Source: Tersicoccus mangrovi (GTDB taxonomy: Bacteria > Actinomycetota > Actinomycetes > Actinomycetales > Micrococcaceae). From it: a stretch of DNA of 64,000 nt. The notes below the pieces were generated by a model, which saw only the letters and a list, made by a program, of their open reading frames with translations, searched no databases and was not told the origin of the DNA. The position numbers and the translations under genes were made by a program. Shown one piece after another: positions 51,794 through 60,139 of the stretch. The number at the start of each line of letters is the position of its first letter. Position 1 is the stretch's first letter. Where the stretch lies: positions 62,001 to 126,000 of the forward strand of contig NZ_JBAJMW010000003.1 of the NCBI RefSeq assembly GCF_036881825.1. The letters run 5' to 3'.

Positions 51794-53911
51794 ATGACGA
51801 CCTCCCTCGCCGGCTCGACCGGCACGTTCGACGCCGCGGGCCCCGGCCGGGGAACCGACGCCCACGCCGATGACCCGGCCGGCAGCCCGTCCGCTCGACG
51901 CAGCCGGCGCACCGCCCGCCGCGTCGCGGGCGACCCCGGCCGGACCCGCCTGGCCCGGGGTGCTTCCCGGCTGGGCAGCCGGGTGCGGCCGACGCGGCAG
52001 ACCTGGCCGGTGTACGCGCTGCTCGTCGCGACCGCCGTCCTCTACCTGGCGGGCCTGGACGCCTCCGGCTGGGCCAACCCCTTCTACTCCGCGGCGGCAC
52101 AGGCCGGGTCGCAGAATTTCACGGCCTTCCTCTTCGGTTCCTCCGACGCCGCCAACGCGATCACCGTGGACAAACCGCCGGCGTCCCTGTGGTTCATGGC
52201 GATCTCGGTCAAGCTGTTCGGCCTGAACTCGTTCGCCATCCTCCTGCCGCAGGCGCTGATGGGCGTCGCGGCCGTCGGCACCGTGTACGCCGCGGTGACC
52301 CGGGTGGCCGGCCGGGTCGGCGGCCTGATCGGCGGCGCCGCCCTCGCGGTGACGCCCGTCGCGACGCTGATGTTCCGATTCAACAACCCGGACGCGCTGC
52401 TGGTGCTCCTCCTCAGCCTCGCCGCGTACGCCACGGTCCGGTCCATCCAGAGCGGCCGGGCCCGCTGGCTGATCGCCTGTGGCGTGCTCATCGGCTTCGC
52501 CTTCCTGACCAAGCAGCTGCAGGCCCTGCTCGTCGTCCCCGGCTTCGGGCTGGTCTACCTGGTGGCCGCGCCGCACCGCGTCGGCCGGCGGCTCCTGCAC
52601 CTGCTCGGGGCGATGGCCGCGCTCGTCGTCTCGGCGGGCTGGTGGATCGCGCTGGTCGAACTGACCCCGGCGCAGTACCGCCCGTACATCGGCGGCACGC
52701 AGACCAACTCGATCCTCGAGCTGACCTTCGGCTACAACGGGTTCGGCCGGCTCACGGGCGACGAGGTGGGCAGCGTCGGCGGCGGCGGGGCGACGTCGAC
52801 GACGGGTCTGTGGCGAATGTTCTCCGCCTCCTTCGGTGGCCAGATCTCCTGGCTGCTGCCGGCCGCCCTCGTGCTGATGATCGCCGCCCTGTGGATGACC
52901 CGGCGGGCGCCGCGGACCGACCCCGCCCGCGCCGCGCTGCTGGTCTGGGGCAGCTGGCTGCTCGTCACCGGCCTGGTGTTCAGCCTCATGGCGGGCATCA
53001 TCCACGAGTACTACTCGGTGGCGCTCGCCCCGGCCATCGCGGCCGTCGTCGGGATCAGCGCCGGGCTGCTGTGGTCGCAGCGGGACGCCGGGCGGCCGGC
53101 CCCGGTGCCCGCCCTGCTGCTCGGATCGACCGTGATGATCACCGCGTTCTGGGCGTACATCCTCCTCGCCCGGACGCCGACCTTCCTGCCGTGGCTGCGC
53201 TGGGTCGTCCTCTTCGGCGGGATGCTCGCCGGCGTCGGGCTCGTGATGCTGCCGCACCTGACCCGGCCCGCAGGGCGGGCGGTGGCCGCCGTCGCCGTCG
53301 TCCTCGCCCTCGCGGGCCCGGCGTCGTACGCGGTGCAGACCGCCTCGACCGGCCACACCGGCGCCATCGTGACCGCCGGCCCGTCGACCGGCATGGGCTT
53401 CGGCGGCCGCGGTGGGATGGCCCCTGGTGGCGCGATGCCGCAGGGCATGGGCCAGACGGGCGCGGGCCAGACGGGTGCGGGCCAGACGGGTGCGGGTCAG
53501 GCCACCGGCCAGCAGGCCGGCCCCGGCGGCCAGGGCGGCGCGGGCGGCATGGGAGGACTGCTCAACGCCACGACGCCGGGCACCGCCCTGGTCGCGGCCC
53601 TGACCCAGAACGCCGGGACCTACACCTGGGCGGCCGCCGTCGTCGGCTCGAACAACGCCGCCGGGTACCAGCTGGCCACCGGGCTGCCCGTCATGGCGGT
53701 CGGCGGCTTCAACGGCACCGATCCCGCCCCGACGCTCGCCCAGTTCCAGCAGCTGGTGAAGGAGGGGAAGATCCACTACTGGATCGCCGGCACGATCGGG
53801 ATGCAGGCCAACGGTGGGTCCGACGCGGCCAGCCAGATCGACGCGTGGGTGCAGGCGACCTACACGGCGACGACGATCGACGGCGTCACCGTGTACGACC
53901 TCACTTCCTGA
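51794..53911 (+). CDS. GT39-type polytopic glycosyltransferase (YkcB-like), copy 2
   Basis: 705-aa paralogue of the preceding enzyme. Same layout: basic cytosolic N-terminus (about 75 residues), about 12 membrane segments, SSDAANAITVDKPPASLW near 130, and LELTFGYNGFGRL before a variable extracellular loop. A low-complexity region (QTGAG repeats, GGQGGAGG, about 555-590) and a C-terminal domain (LATGLPVMAVGGFNGTDPA) follow. AAGGAGAAG precedes the ATG. A hairpin separates it from copy 1, so it may be on its own transcript or expressed at a different level. Both probably glycosylate wall polymers or proteins with lipid-linked sugar from the GT2 enzyme. Confidence 0.9.
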   Translation: MTTSLAGSTGTFDAAGPGRGTDAHADDPAGSPSARRSRRTARRVAGDPGRTRLARGASRLGSRVRPTRQTWPVYALLVATAVLYLAGLDASGWANPFYSAAAQAGSQNFTAFLFGSSDAANAITVDKPPASLWFMAISVKLFGLNSFAILLPQALMGVAAVGTVYAAVTRVAGRVGGLIGGAALAVTPVATLMFRFNNPDALLVLLLSLAAYATVRSIQSGRARWLIACGVLIGFAFLTKQLQALLVVPGFGLVYLVAAPHRVGRRLLHLLGAMAALVVSAGWWIALVELTPAQYRPYIGGTQTNSILELTFGYNGFGRLTGDEVGSVGGGGATSTTGLWRMFSASFGGQISWLLPAALVLMIAALWMTRRAPRTDPARAALLVWGSWLLVTGLVFSLMAGIIHEYYSVALAPAIAAVVGISAGLLWSQRDAGRPAPVPALLLGSTVMITAFWAYILLARTPTFLPWLRWVVLFGGMLAGVGLVMLPHLTRPAGRAVAAVAVVLALAGPASYAVQTASTGHTGAIVTAGPSTGMGFGGRGGMAPGGAMPQGMGQTGAGQTGAGQTGAGQATGQQAGPGGQGGAGGMGGLLNATTPGTALVAALTQNAGTYTWAAAVVGSNNAAGYQLATGLPVMAVGGFNGTDPAPTLAQFQQLVKEGKIHYWIAGTIGMQANGGSDAASQIDAWVQATYTATTIDGVTVYDLTS

Positions 53912-53926
53912 CCGCTCCACCCGCCA

Positions 53927-54006
53927 GCTCGCGCACGTTCGGTCCAGTGCGACACATTCGGTCGAGGGTTCGACCGACCATGTCGTTCTCGGCCGAACGT
54001 GCGAGC
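53927..54006. repeat. Long imperfect intergenic hairpin, family 1 copy (C)
   Basis: About 36-bp imperfect arms (53927-53964 and 53971-54006). The right arm, read inverted, has TTCGGCCGAGAACGACATG and GTCGGTCG, matching the left arm of the 14.05-kb copy. It lies 15 nt after the second GT39 stop and upstream of the glycine riboswitch. It also starts with CCGCCAGCTCG like hairpin A. Confidence 0.75.
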
Positions 54007-54124
54007 ACCACGTCTCGGGATCGCGCCACCCCGGGGAGGGCGGGGCCGCCGTTCATCCCGCCGAAACACGCGGTCGAGTATCCTGATGTGACGCAGGACG
54101 CCCCGCCGCCAACGGGGGTCGTCC

Positions 54125-54330
54125 GGCAGGCTGTGATCCGCGGCGGGAGAGTCCCGCACCTGCGGGCGCCGAAGGAGCAATTTCCTCCCCGGGAATCTCT
54201 CAGGCCCCTGTACCGCCGTGGCGAGCCACCTCTGGAAAGCAGCCCTCGCGGGCTCACCGACGGTGCAAGCCGGCCCGACCGACACCCGGACCCGGCGGAA
54301 TCTCTCAGGTCCGATACAGAGCGGGGAGGG
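54125..54330 (+). ncRNA. Tandem glycine riboswitch (gcvT type)
   Basis: Two adjacent aptamers upstream of the glycine-cleavage operon. The first contains GCGGGAGAG, GCGCCGAAGGAGCAA and GAATCTCTCAGG; the second ends with a second GAATCTCTCAGG at about 54297-54308. GCCGAAGGAGCAA and AATCTCTCAGG are hallmark pieces of this class. Glycine binding should switch on gcvP-gcvT-gcvH. The two aptamers are joined by a short linker near 54240. Confidence 0.95.
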
Positions 54331-54378
54331 ACCCGTCCGTACCGGCACCCGCCGGCTGACCGACCTCCGGAGTTCCTC

Positions 54379-57240
54379 ATGATCTCGTCCACCCCCGCGG
54401 CGTTCGTCGACCGCCACATCGGCGCCCGGCGCGACGAGCACGTCAAGCACATGCTCAACGCCATCGACCTCGACTCGGTCGAGGCGCTCGCCGCGATCGC
54501 CGTTCCCGACAGCATCAAGCAGGACGAGCCGCTCGAGCTCGGCACGGCCCTGAGCGAGTCCGACACCCTCGCCGCCCTCCGGGCCCTGGCGACCAAGAAC
54601 GTCCAGCGGGTGCAGATGATCGGCCAGGGCTACTACGACACCGTCACCCCGCCGGTCATCCGCCGCACCGTCGTCGAGAACCCCGCCTGGTACACCGCCT
54701 ACACCCCGTACCAGCCCGAGATCTCCCAGGGTCGGCTCGAGGCCCTGCTGAACTTCCAGACCGCGGTCGCGGACCTGACCGGGCTGCCCATCGCCAACGC
54801 CTCCCTGCTCGACGAGGCCACCGCCGTCGCCGAGGCCGTCCTTCTCATGCGCCGGGCGAACAAGAACAAGGACGCGAAGAACGGCATCACGGTCCTCGAC
54901 GCCGACCTGTTCCCGCAGACCATCGCCGTCGTCACCGGCCGCGCGAAGGCGCTCGGCTTCGAGGTCGTCGTCACCGACCTCTCCGCCGGCCTTCCCGAGG
55001 GCCCCGTCAACGGCATCGTGCTGCAGCAGCCGGGCGCCTCCGGCCGCGTCGAGATCGCCACCGAGCTGATCGATGCGGCGAAGGAGCGGGGTGCGATGGT
55101 CACCGTCGCCGCCGACCTGCTCGCGCTGACCCTGATCACCTCCCCCGGCGAGCAGGGTGCCGACATCGCCGTCGGCTCCGCCCAGCGCTTCGGCGTCCCC
55201 TTGTTCTACGGCGGCCCGCACGCCGCGTTCATCGCCGTCCACCAGGGCCTGGAACGGCAGCTGCCGGGCCGGCTGGTGGGCGTCTCCAAGGACGACGCCG
55301 GCACCCCCGCGTACCGGCTCGCCCTGCAGACCCGCGAGCAGCACATCCGCCGGGAGAAGGCGACGTCGAACATCTGCACCGCGCAGGCGCTGCTCGCCAT
55401 CGTCGCCGGGATGTACGCCGTCTACCACGGTCCCGAGGGCCTGAAGGCGATCGCCGAGCGCGTGCATGGCCACGCCCGCGAGGTCGCCACGGCGCTCGAC
55501 GCCGCCGGCGTCACCGTGGCACACGCGAGCTTCTTCGACACCGTCACCGCGTCCGTGCCGGGTCGGGCCGACGAGGTCGTCGCCGCCGCCGAGCGCGAGG
55601 GCGTGAACCTGCGCCGGGTCGACGCGGACACCGTCAGCATCTCCTGTGACGAGCTGACGATCAGCGCCCACGTCCTGACGGTCGCCCGGGCGTTCGGCTC
55701 CGACGTCGACGCCGCCCCCGCGCCCGACGCGCGCTTCACCCTGCCGGCCGAGGCCCGGCGGTCCAGCGACTACCTGACCCACCCGGTGTTCCACACCTAC
55801 CGCTCCGAGACGCAGATGATGCGATACCTGCGTCGCCTCTCGGACCGGGACCTGGCCCTGGACCGCACCATGATCCCGCTCGGTTCCTGCACGATGAAGC
55901 TGAACGCGACGGTCGAGATGGAGGCCATCACCTGGCCCGAGTTCGCCGGCATCCACCCGTTCGCCCCGGACTCCCAGACCGCCGGCTGGCGCGAGCTGAT
56001 CGGCGAACTCGAGGCCGACCTGGCCGCGATCACCGGGTACGACCGGGTGTCCATCCAGCCCAATGCCGGGTCCCAGGGCGAACTGGCCGGCCTGCTCGCG
56101 ATCCGCGGCTACCACGTCAGCCGCGGCGACGACCAGCGCACGGTCTGCCTCATCCCGGCGTCGGCGCACGGCACGAACGCCGCCTCGGCGGTCCTCGCCG
56201 GCCTGAGCGTCGTCGTCGTCGCGACCGCCGACAACGGCGAGATCGAGCACGACGACCTCGCCGCGAAGATCGAGGCCAACCGGGACACCCTGGCCGCGAT
56301 CATGATCACCTACCCGTCGACCCACGGCGTGTACGACGCCGACGTGCGCATGGTGTGCGACGCGGTGCACGAGGCGGGCGGCCAGGTCTACATCGACGGG
56401 GCGAACATGAACGCCCTCGTCGGCCTCGCCCGTCCGGGCCGGTTCGGCGGCGACGTCTCCCACCTGAACCTGCACAAGACGTTCTGCATCCCCCACGGCG
56501 GCGGCGGCCCCGGCGTCGGACCGGTCGCGGTGCGCGAGCACCTGGCGCCGTTCCTGCCCGGCGACGCGGCGACGTGGAACGTCGGCGACGACGGTGTCGG
56601 CATCCCCGTGTCCGCCTCGCTGTTCGGCTCCGCCGGCGTGCTGCCGATCTCGTGGGCGTACATCAAGCTGATGGGCGGCGAGGGCCTGACCCAGGCGACG
56701 ACGTCGGCGCTGCTGGCGGCCAACTACGTGGCCCGCCGGCTCAACGAGCACTTCCCCGTCCTCTACACCGGCGAGGCCGGCCTGGTGGCGCACGAGTGCA
56801 TCCTCGACCTGCGGGACCTGACCGCCCGCACCGGCGTCACCGCCGAGGACGTCGCCAAGCGGCTGATCGACTTCGGCTTCCACGCCCCGACCCTGTCCTT
56901 CCCGGTGGCCGGCACCCTCATGGTGGAGCCCACCGAGTCCGAGGACCTGGCCGAGCTGGACCGGTTCGTCGACGCGATGGTCGCCATCCGCGCGGAGATC
57001 GACGCCGTGGCCGACGGCGCGATGGCCGTCGCCGAGTCCCCGCTGCGCCGCGCCCCGCACACCGCGGCCGCCGTCGTCACGAGCGACTGGGACCGCCCCT
57101 ACACCCGCGAACAGGCCGCCTTCCCGGGCGCGACCCGCACGCAGGACAAGTACTTCGCTCCGGTCGGCCGCATCGACGGCGCCGGTGGGGACCGCAACCT
57201 GGTCTGCGCGTGCCCGCCGCTGAGCGCGTTCGAGAACTGA
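54379..57240 (+). CDS. gcvP: Glycine dehydrogenase (aminomethyl-transferring), P-protein
   Basis: PLP enzyme that decarboxylates glycine and passes the aminomethyl group to lipoyl-GcvH. The product is 953 aa, the fused (alpha plus beta) form. N-terminal RHIGARRDEHVKHML and GYYDTVTPPVI are conserved; HLNLHKTFCIPHGGGGPG carries the PLP lysine, Lys700. CGGAG lies 8 nt before the ATG. First gene of gcvP-gcvT-gcvH under glycine riboswitch control; the longer open frame upstream in the same frame runs through the riboswitch and is not coding. Confidence 0.97.
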   Translation: MISSTPAAFVDRHIGARRDEHVKHMLNAIDLDSVEALAAIAVPDSIKQDEPLELGTALSESDTLAALRALATKNVQRVQMIGQGYYDTVTPPVIRRTVVENPAWYTAYTPYQPEISQGRLEALLNFQTAVADLTGLPIANASLLDEATAVAEAVLLMRRANKNKDAKNGITVLDADLFPQTIAVVTGRAKALGFEVVVTDLSAGLPEGPVNGIVLQQPGASGRVEIATELIDAAKERGAMVTVAADLLALTLITSPGEQGADIAVGSAQRFGVPLFYGGPHAAFIAVHQGLERQLPGRLVGVSKDDAGTPAYRLALQTREQHIRREKATSNICTAQALLAIVAGMYAVYHGPEGLKAIAERVHGHAREVATALDAAGVTVAHASFFDTVTASVPGRADEVVAAAEREGVNLRRVDADTVSISCDELTISAHVLTVARAFGSDVDAAPAPDARFTLPAEARRSSDYLTHPVFHTYRSETQMMRYLRRLSDRDLALDRTMIPLGSCTMKLNATVEMEAITWPEFAGIHPFAPDSQTAGWRELIGELEADLAAITGYDRVSIQPNAGSQGELAGLLAIRGYHVSRGDDQRTVCLIPASAHGTNAASAVLAGLSVVVVATADNGEIEHDDLAAKIEANRDTLAAIMITYPSTHGVYDADVRMVCDAVHEAGGQVYIDGANMNALVGLARPGRFGGDVSHLNLHKTFCIPHGGGGPGVGPVAVREHLAPFLPGDAATWNVGDDGVGIPVSASLFGSAGVLPISWAYIKLMGGEGLTQATTSALLAANYVARRLNEHFPVLYTGEAGLVAHECILDLRDLTARTGVTAEDVAKRLIDFGFHAPTLSFPVAGTLMVEPTESEDLAELDRFVDAMVAIRAEIDAVADGAMAVAESPLRRAPHTAAAVVTSDWDRPYTREQAAFPGATRTQDKYFAPVGRIDGAGGDRNLVCACPPLSAFEN

Positions 57241-57297
57241 CGTCCTCGCCGCTCACACCGACCTCTCACGCCGACCTCACGAGACCGGAGTATCCCC

Positions 57298-58452
57298 ATG
57301 ACCGAGACCACCACGCAGCGCTTCACGGCGCTGTACGACGTCCACGCCGCCCTCGGCGCCTCCTTCACCGACTTCGGCGGCTGGCAGATGCCGCTGAAGT
57401 ACGGGTCGGAACTCGCCGAGCACCGCGCCGTCCGCTCCACGGCGGGCCTCTTCGACCTCTCCCACATGGGCGAGATCCAGGTGCACGGCCCGCGGGCCGG
57501 CGCCTTCCTCGACCACGCCCTGGTCGGCCGGCTGTCCGCCATCGCGGTGGGCAAGGCCAAGTACTCGCTGATCTGCGCCGAGGACGGCGGGATCATCGAC
57601 GACCTGATCGTCTATCGGCTGGAGGAGGACGAGTACCTTGTCGTCCCGAACGCCGGGAACGCGGCGACCGTGTCCTCCGAGCTGGCGACCCGGCTGGCCG
57701 CCTTCACCGGCATCGACGCGGACGGCGTCACCCTGAGCGACGTGTCCGCGGAGACGTCGCTGATCGCCGTGCAGGGCCCGAACGCCGAGGCGATCGTGCG
57801 CGCCGTCGTCCCGGCGGAGCAGGCCCGGGCCGTCCCCGGCCTGCGGTACTACGCGGCCGTGCGGGTCACGGCCGCGGGCGTGCCCGTGCTGCTGGCCCGC
57901 ACCGGGTACACGGGCGAGGACGGCTTCGAGCTGTTCGTCGCGAACGACGACGCGGCCGGCCTCTGGGCCGCGCTGCGGACCGCCGGCGAGCCGCACGGCC
58001 TCGTGCCCTGCGGGCTGGCGGCCCGCGACTCGCTGCGCCTCGAGGCGGGGATGCCGCTGTACGGCAACGAGCTCTCCCGCGACCGGACGCCGTTCGCGGC
58101 GGGCCTCGGCGGCGTGGTCGCCCTGGCGTCCAAGGAGGACGACTTCGTCGGCCGTGCCGCGCTGCAGACGGCGAAGGACGCCGGCGAGGGCGCCACCAGC
58201 GGTCAGCGCCTGGTCGGGTTGAAGGGCCTGGGGCGGCGGTCCGCCCGCTCGCACTACGCGGTGCTGGCCGACGGCGCGCAGGTCGGCGAGGTCACCTCCG
58301 GCCAGCCCAGCCCCACCCTCGGCTACCCGGTCGCGATGGCCTACGTCGACGTCGCCCTGTCCGAGCCCGGCACCCGCCTCGACGTGGACCTGCGCGGGAA
58401 GGCCGAACCGTTCGAGGTCGTCGCCCTGCCGTTCTACCGGCGCGAGCAGTAG
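57298..58452 (+). CDS. gcvT: Aminomethyltransferase, T-protein
   Basis: Takes the methylene from aminomethyl-lipoyl GcvH to tetrahydrofolate, releasing ammonia. 384 aa. Conserved LYDVHAALGASFTDFGGWQMPL at the N-terminus, RSTAGLFDLSHMGEI near 43, YTGEDGFELF near 202 and a folate-pocket GLAARDSLRLEAGMPLYG near 241. ATG is 57 nt after gcvP. Same operon, no internal promoter apparent. Confidence 0.96.
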   Translation: MTETTTQRFTALYDVHAALGASFTDFGGWQMPLKYGSELAEHRAVRSTAGLFDLSHMGEIQVHGPRAGAFLDHALVGRLSAIAVGKAKYSLICAEDGGIIDDLIVYRLEEDEYLVVPNAGNAATVSSELATRLAAFTGIDADGVTLSDVSAETSLIAVQGPNAEAIVRAVVPAEQARAVPGLRYYAAVRVTAAGVPVLLARTGYTGEDGFELFVANDDAAGLWAALRTAGEPHGLVPCGLAARDSLRLEAGMPLYGNELSRDRTPFAAGLGGVVALASKEDDFVGRAALQTAKDAGEGATSGQRLVGLKGLGRRSARSHYAVLADGAQVGEVTSGQPSPTLGYPVAMAYVDVALSEPGTRLDVDLRGKAEPFEVVALPFYRREQ

Positions 58453-58506
58453 TCTCTCCCCCCGCTTTCCCGCACGAGTCTCCCGCACGAGAAGAGGAAC
58501 CCCTCC

Positions 58507-58887
58507 ATGAGCTCTGTCCAGACCGGCCTGCGCTACTCCGTCGAACACGAGTGGATCGACACCGAGGCGTCGCCCGCGAAGGTGGGCGTCTCGAAGGTCG
58601 CCGCCGACGCCCTCGGCGACGTCGTCTACGTCGACCTGCCCGAGGTGGGCGCCACGGTGACCGCGGGTGAGACCTGCGGCGAGATCGAGTCGACGAAGAG
58701 CGTCTCGGACCTCTACTCCCCCGTCACCGGCACGGTGGCCGCCGTCAACGACGACGTCGCCGACAACCCGGCCCTGGTCAACGAGGACCCGTACGGCGCC
58801 GGCTGGCTGTTCACCGTCGAGGTCGAGACGGAGGGCCCACTGCTGTCGGCCGAGGAGTACGCGCAGCAGAACGACGTGACGCTGTAG
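58507..58887 (+). CDS. gcvH: Glycine cleavage H-protein
   Basis: Lipoyl carrier protein, 126 aa. Swings lipoyl-bound intermediates between P- and T-proteins. Lipoylated Lys64 lies in GEIESTKSVSDLYSP. RBS AGAGGAACCCC. Last gene of the operon; gcvL (Lpd) is not linked. Confidence 0.97.
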   Translation: MSSVQTGLRYSVEHEWIDTEASPAKVGVSKVAADALGDVVYVDLPEVGATVTAGETCGEIESTKSVSDLYSPVTGTVAAVNDDVADNPALVNEDPYGAGWLFTVEVETEGPLLSAEEYAQQNDVTL

Positions 58888-58905
58888 GGTCACGCGTCCG
58901 GCGAT

Positions 58906-58959
58906 CAGGCCGGTGGGTCACGGCTTCGCGCCCTCCTCGGGGGGCCCGTCACCGGCCTG
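58906..58959 (+). terminator. Terminator region of the gcv operon with duplicated primase 3' end
   Basis: CAGGCCGGTG (58906-58915) pairs with CACCGGCCTG (58950-58959), followed by TTGTCGTTG. Within it, 58909-58941 is a near-copy of 59071-59104, the 3' end of the leftward primase gene, including its stop codon in frame (minus strand reads PEEGAKP-stop in both). Confidence 0.6.
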
Positions 58960-58995
58960 TTGTCGTTGTCCGGGTCCCCGTTGAGCGGCGGACGT

Positions 58996-59058
58996 GGTCG
59001 GTCGAAAGCGACCTGATCGGTCGTCTGTTCGGCCGAACTCGTCCTTCGCGACCGAACC
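58996..59058. repeat. Long imperfect intergenic hairpin, family 1 copy (E)
   Basis: Arms about 28 bp (58996-59023, 59028-59058). Left arm GGTCGGTCGAAAGCGACC and inner TCGGTCG match the 14.05- and 53.95-kb copies. It lies between the gcvH end and the primase end (convergent genes) and is flanked by the duplicated primase 3' end. Confidence 0.75.
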
Positions 59059-59080
59059 AATCGGAGTCATGCCGGTGCCG

Positions 59081-60064
59081 TCAGGGCTTCGCGCCCTCCT
59101 CGGGCTCCGGCGGGGTCTCCTTGCCGGCGGCCTCGTCGCGGGCGGCCCACTCCAGCAGCGGCGCGATGTCGTAGACGGCCTCGTCGATGCCCTCGTGCAG
59201 GTCGCCGAGTTCGGCGAACCGGGCCGGCATCGTCGCGATGGTGAAGTCGCCCGGCTCGGCGTCGTCGATCTCGTCCCAGCGCAGCGGCGCCGAGACGGTG
59301 CCGATGTCGTTGCCGCGCACCGAGTAGGCGCAGGCGATGGTGTGGTCGCGGGCGTTCTGGTTGAAGTCGACGAAGACGGCGGACGGGTCGCGGTCCTTGC
59401 GCCACCACGTCGTCGTCACGTTGTCGGGCAGCCGCCGTTCGACCTCACGGGCGAAGGCCAGGGCGCCGCGGCGGACGTCGCCGAACCCGTGCTCGGGCGC
59501 GATACGGACGTAGACGTGCAGGCCGTCACCGCCGCTGGTCTTGGGCCAGCCGGTGGCGCCGAGCTCGTCGAGGATCTCGTGGGCCACGTGCGCGGTCTTC
59601 CGGACGTCGGCCCAGGTGGCGTCGGGCATCGGGTCGATGTCGATGCGCCACTCGTCGGGCTTCTCGGTGTCGGCGCGGCGGCTGTTCCACGGGTGGAACT
59701 CGACGGTGCTCATCTGCACGGCCCAGACGACGTCGGCCGGCTTGGTCACGCACAGCTCGTCGGCGTGCAGGTTCCAGCGCGGGAAGTGCAGGCGCACCGT
59801 CTCCACCCACGGCGGGGCGCCGTGCGGCAGCCGCTTCTGGTGCACCTTCTTGCCGGCGGCGCCGTCGGGGAACCGGTGCAGCATGCACGGACGGTCGCGC
59901 AGCGCACGGACGATGCCGGGCCCCACGCTGCGGTAGTACTCCGCGAGGTCCCGCTTGGTCTCCCCGCGGGCCGCGAAGTACACGCGGTCGGGGCTGGAGA
60001 GGCGCACGTCGTAGCCGTCGACGTCGAGCACGACCGGATCCCCGAACTCACCCTTGGTGGACAT
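59081..60064 (-). CDS. LigD-type polymerase/primase domain protein (PolDom)
   Basis: Stand-alone archaeo-eukaryotic primase-family polymerase as in bacterial NHEJ LigD, 327 aa. It can add nucleotides at DNA ends. Landmarks: RPCMLHRFPDGAAGKKVHQK (about 58-77), the catalytic acidic pair in EWRIDIDPMPDATWADV (about 139), SGGDGLHVYVRI near 176 and DFNQNARDHTIACAYSVR near 225. No ligase or nuclease domain is attached and no ku gene is nearby. The next gene upstream (75 nt) is an ATP ligase in the same direction, so the two probably work together. Confidence 0.9.
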   Translation of the reverse strand: MSTKGEFGDPVVLDVDGYDVRLSSPDRVYFAARGETKRDLAEYYRSVGPGIVRALRDRPCMLHRFPDGAAGKKVHQKRLPHGAPPWVETVRLHFPRWNLHADELCVTKPADVVWAVQMSTVEFHPWNSRRADTEKPDEWRIDIDPMPDATWADVRKTAHVAHEILDELGATGWPKTSGGDGLHVYVRIAPEHGFGDVRRGALAFAREVERRLPDNVTTTWWRKDRDPSAVFVDFNQNARDHTIACAYSVRGNDIGTVSAPLRWDEIDDAEPGDFTIATMPARFAELGDLHEGIDEAVYDIAPLLEWAARDEAAGKETPPEPEEGAKP

Positions 60065-60139
60065 GCCCCCACGCTCACCGATCCCCGGCGACTCGTCAAG
60101 TGACGACGAGAGAGACGTGGTCCGGAGTGACCGCGCACG

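Noticed and set aside
53860..57060. 1066-aa open frame on the minus strand
   Set aside because: Shadow of gcvP; runs across the riboswitch and hairpin and has no family motifs.
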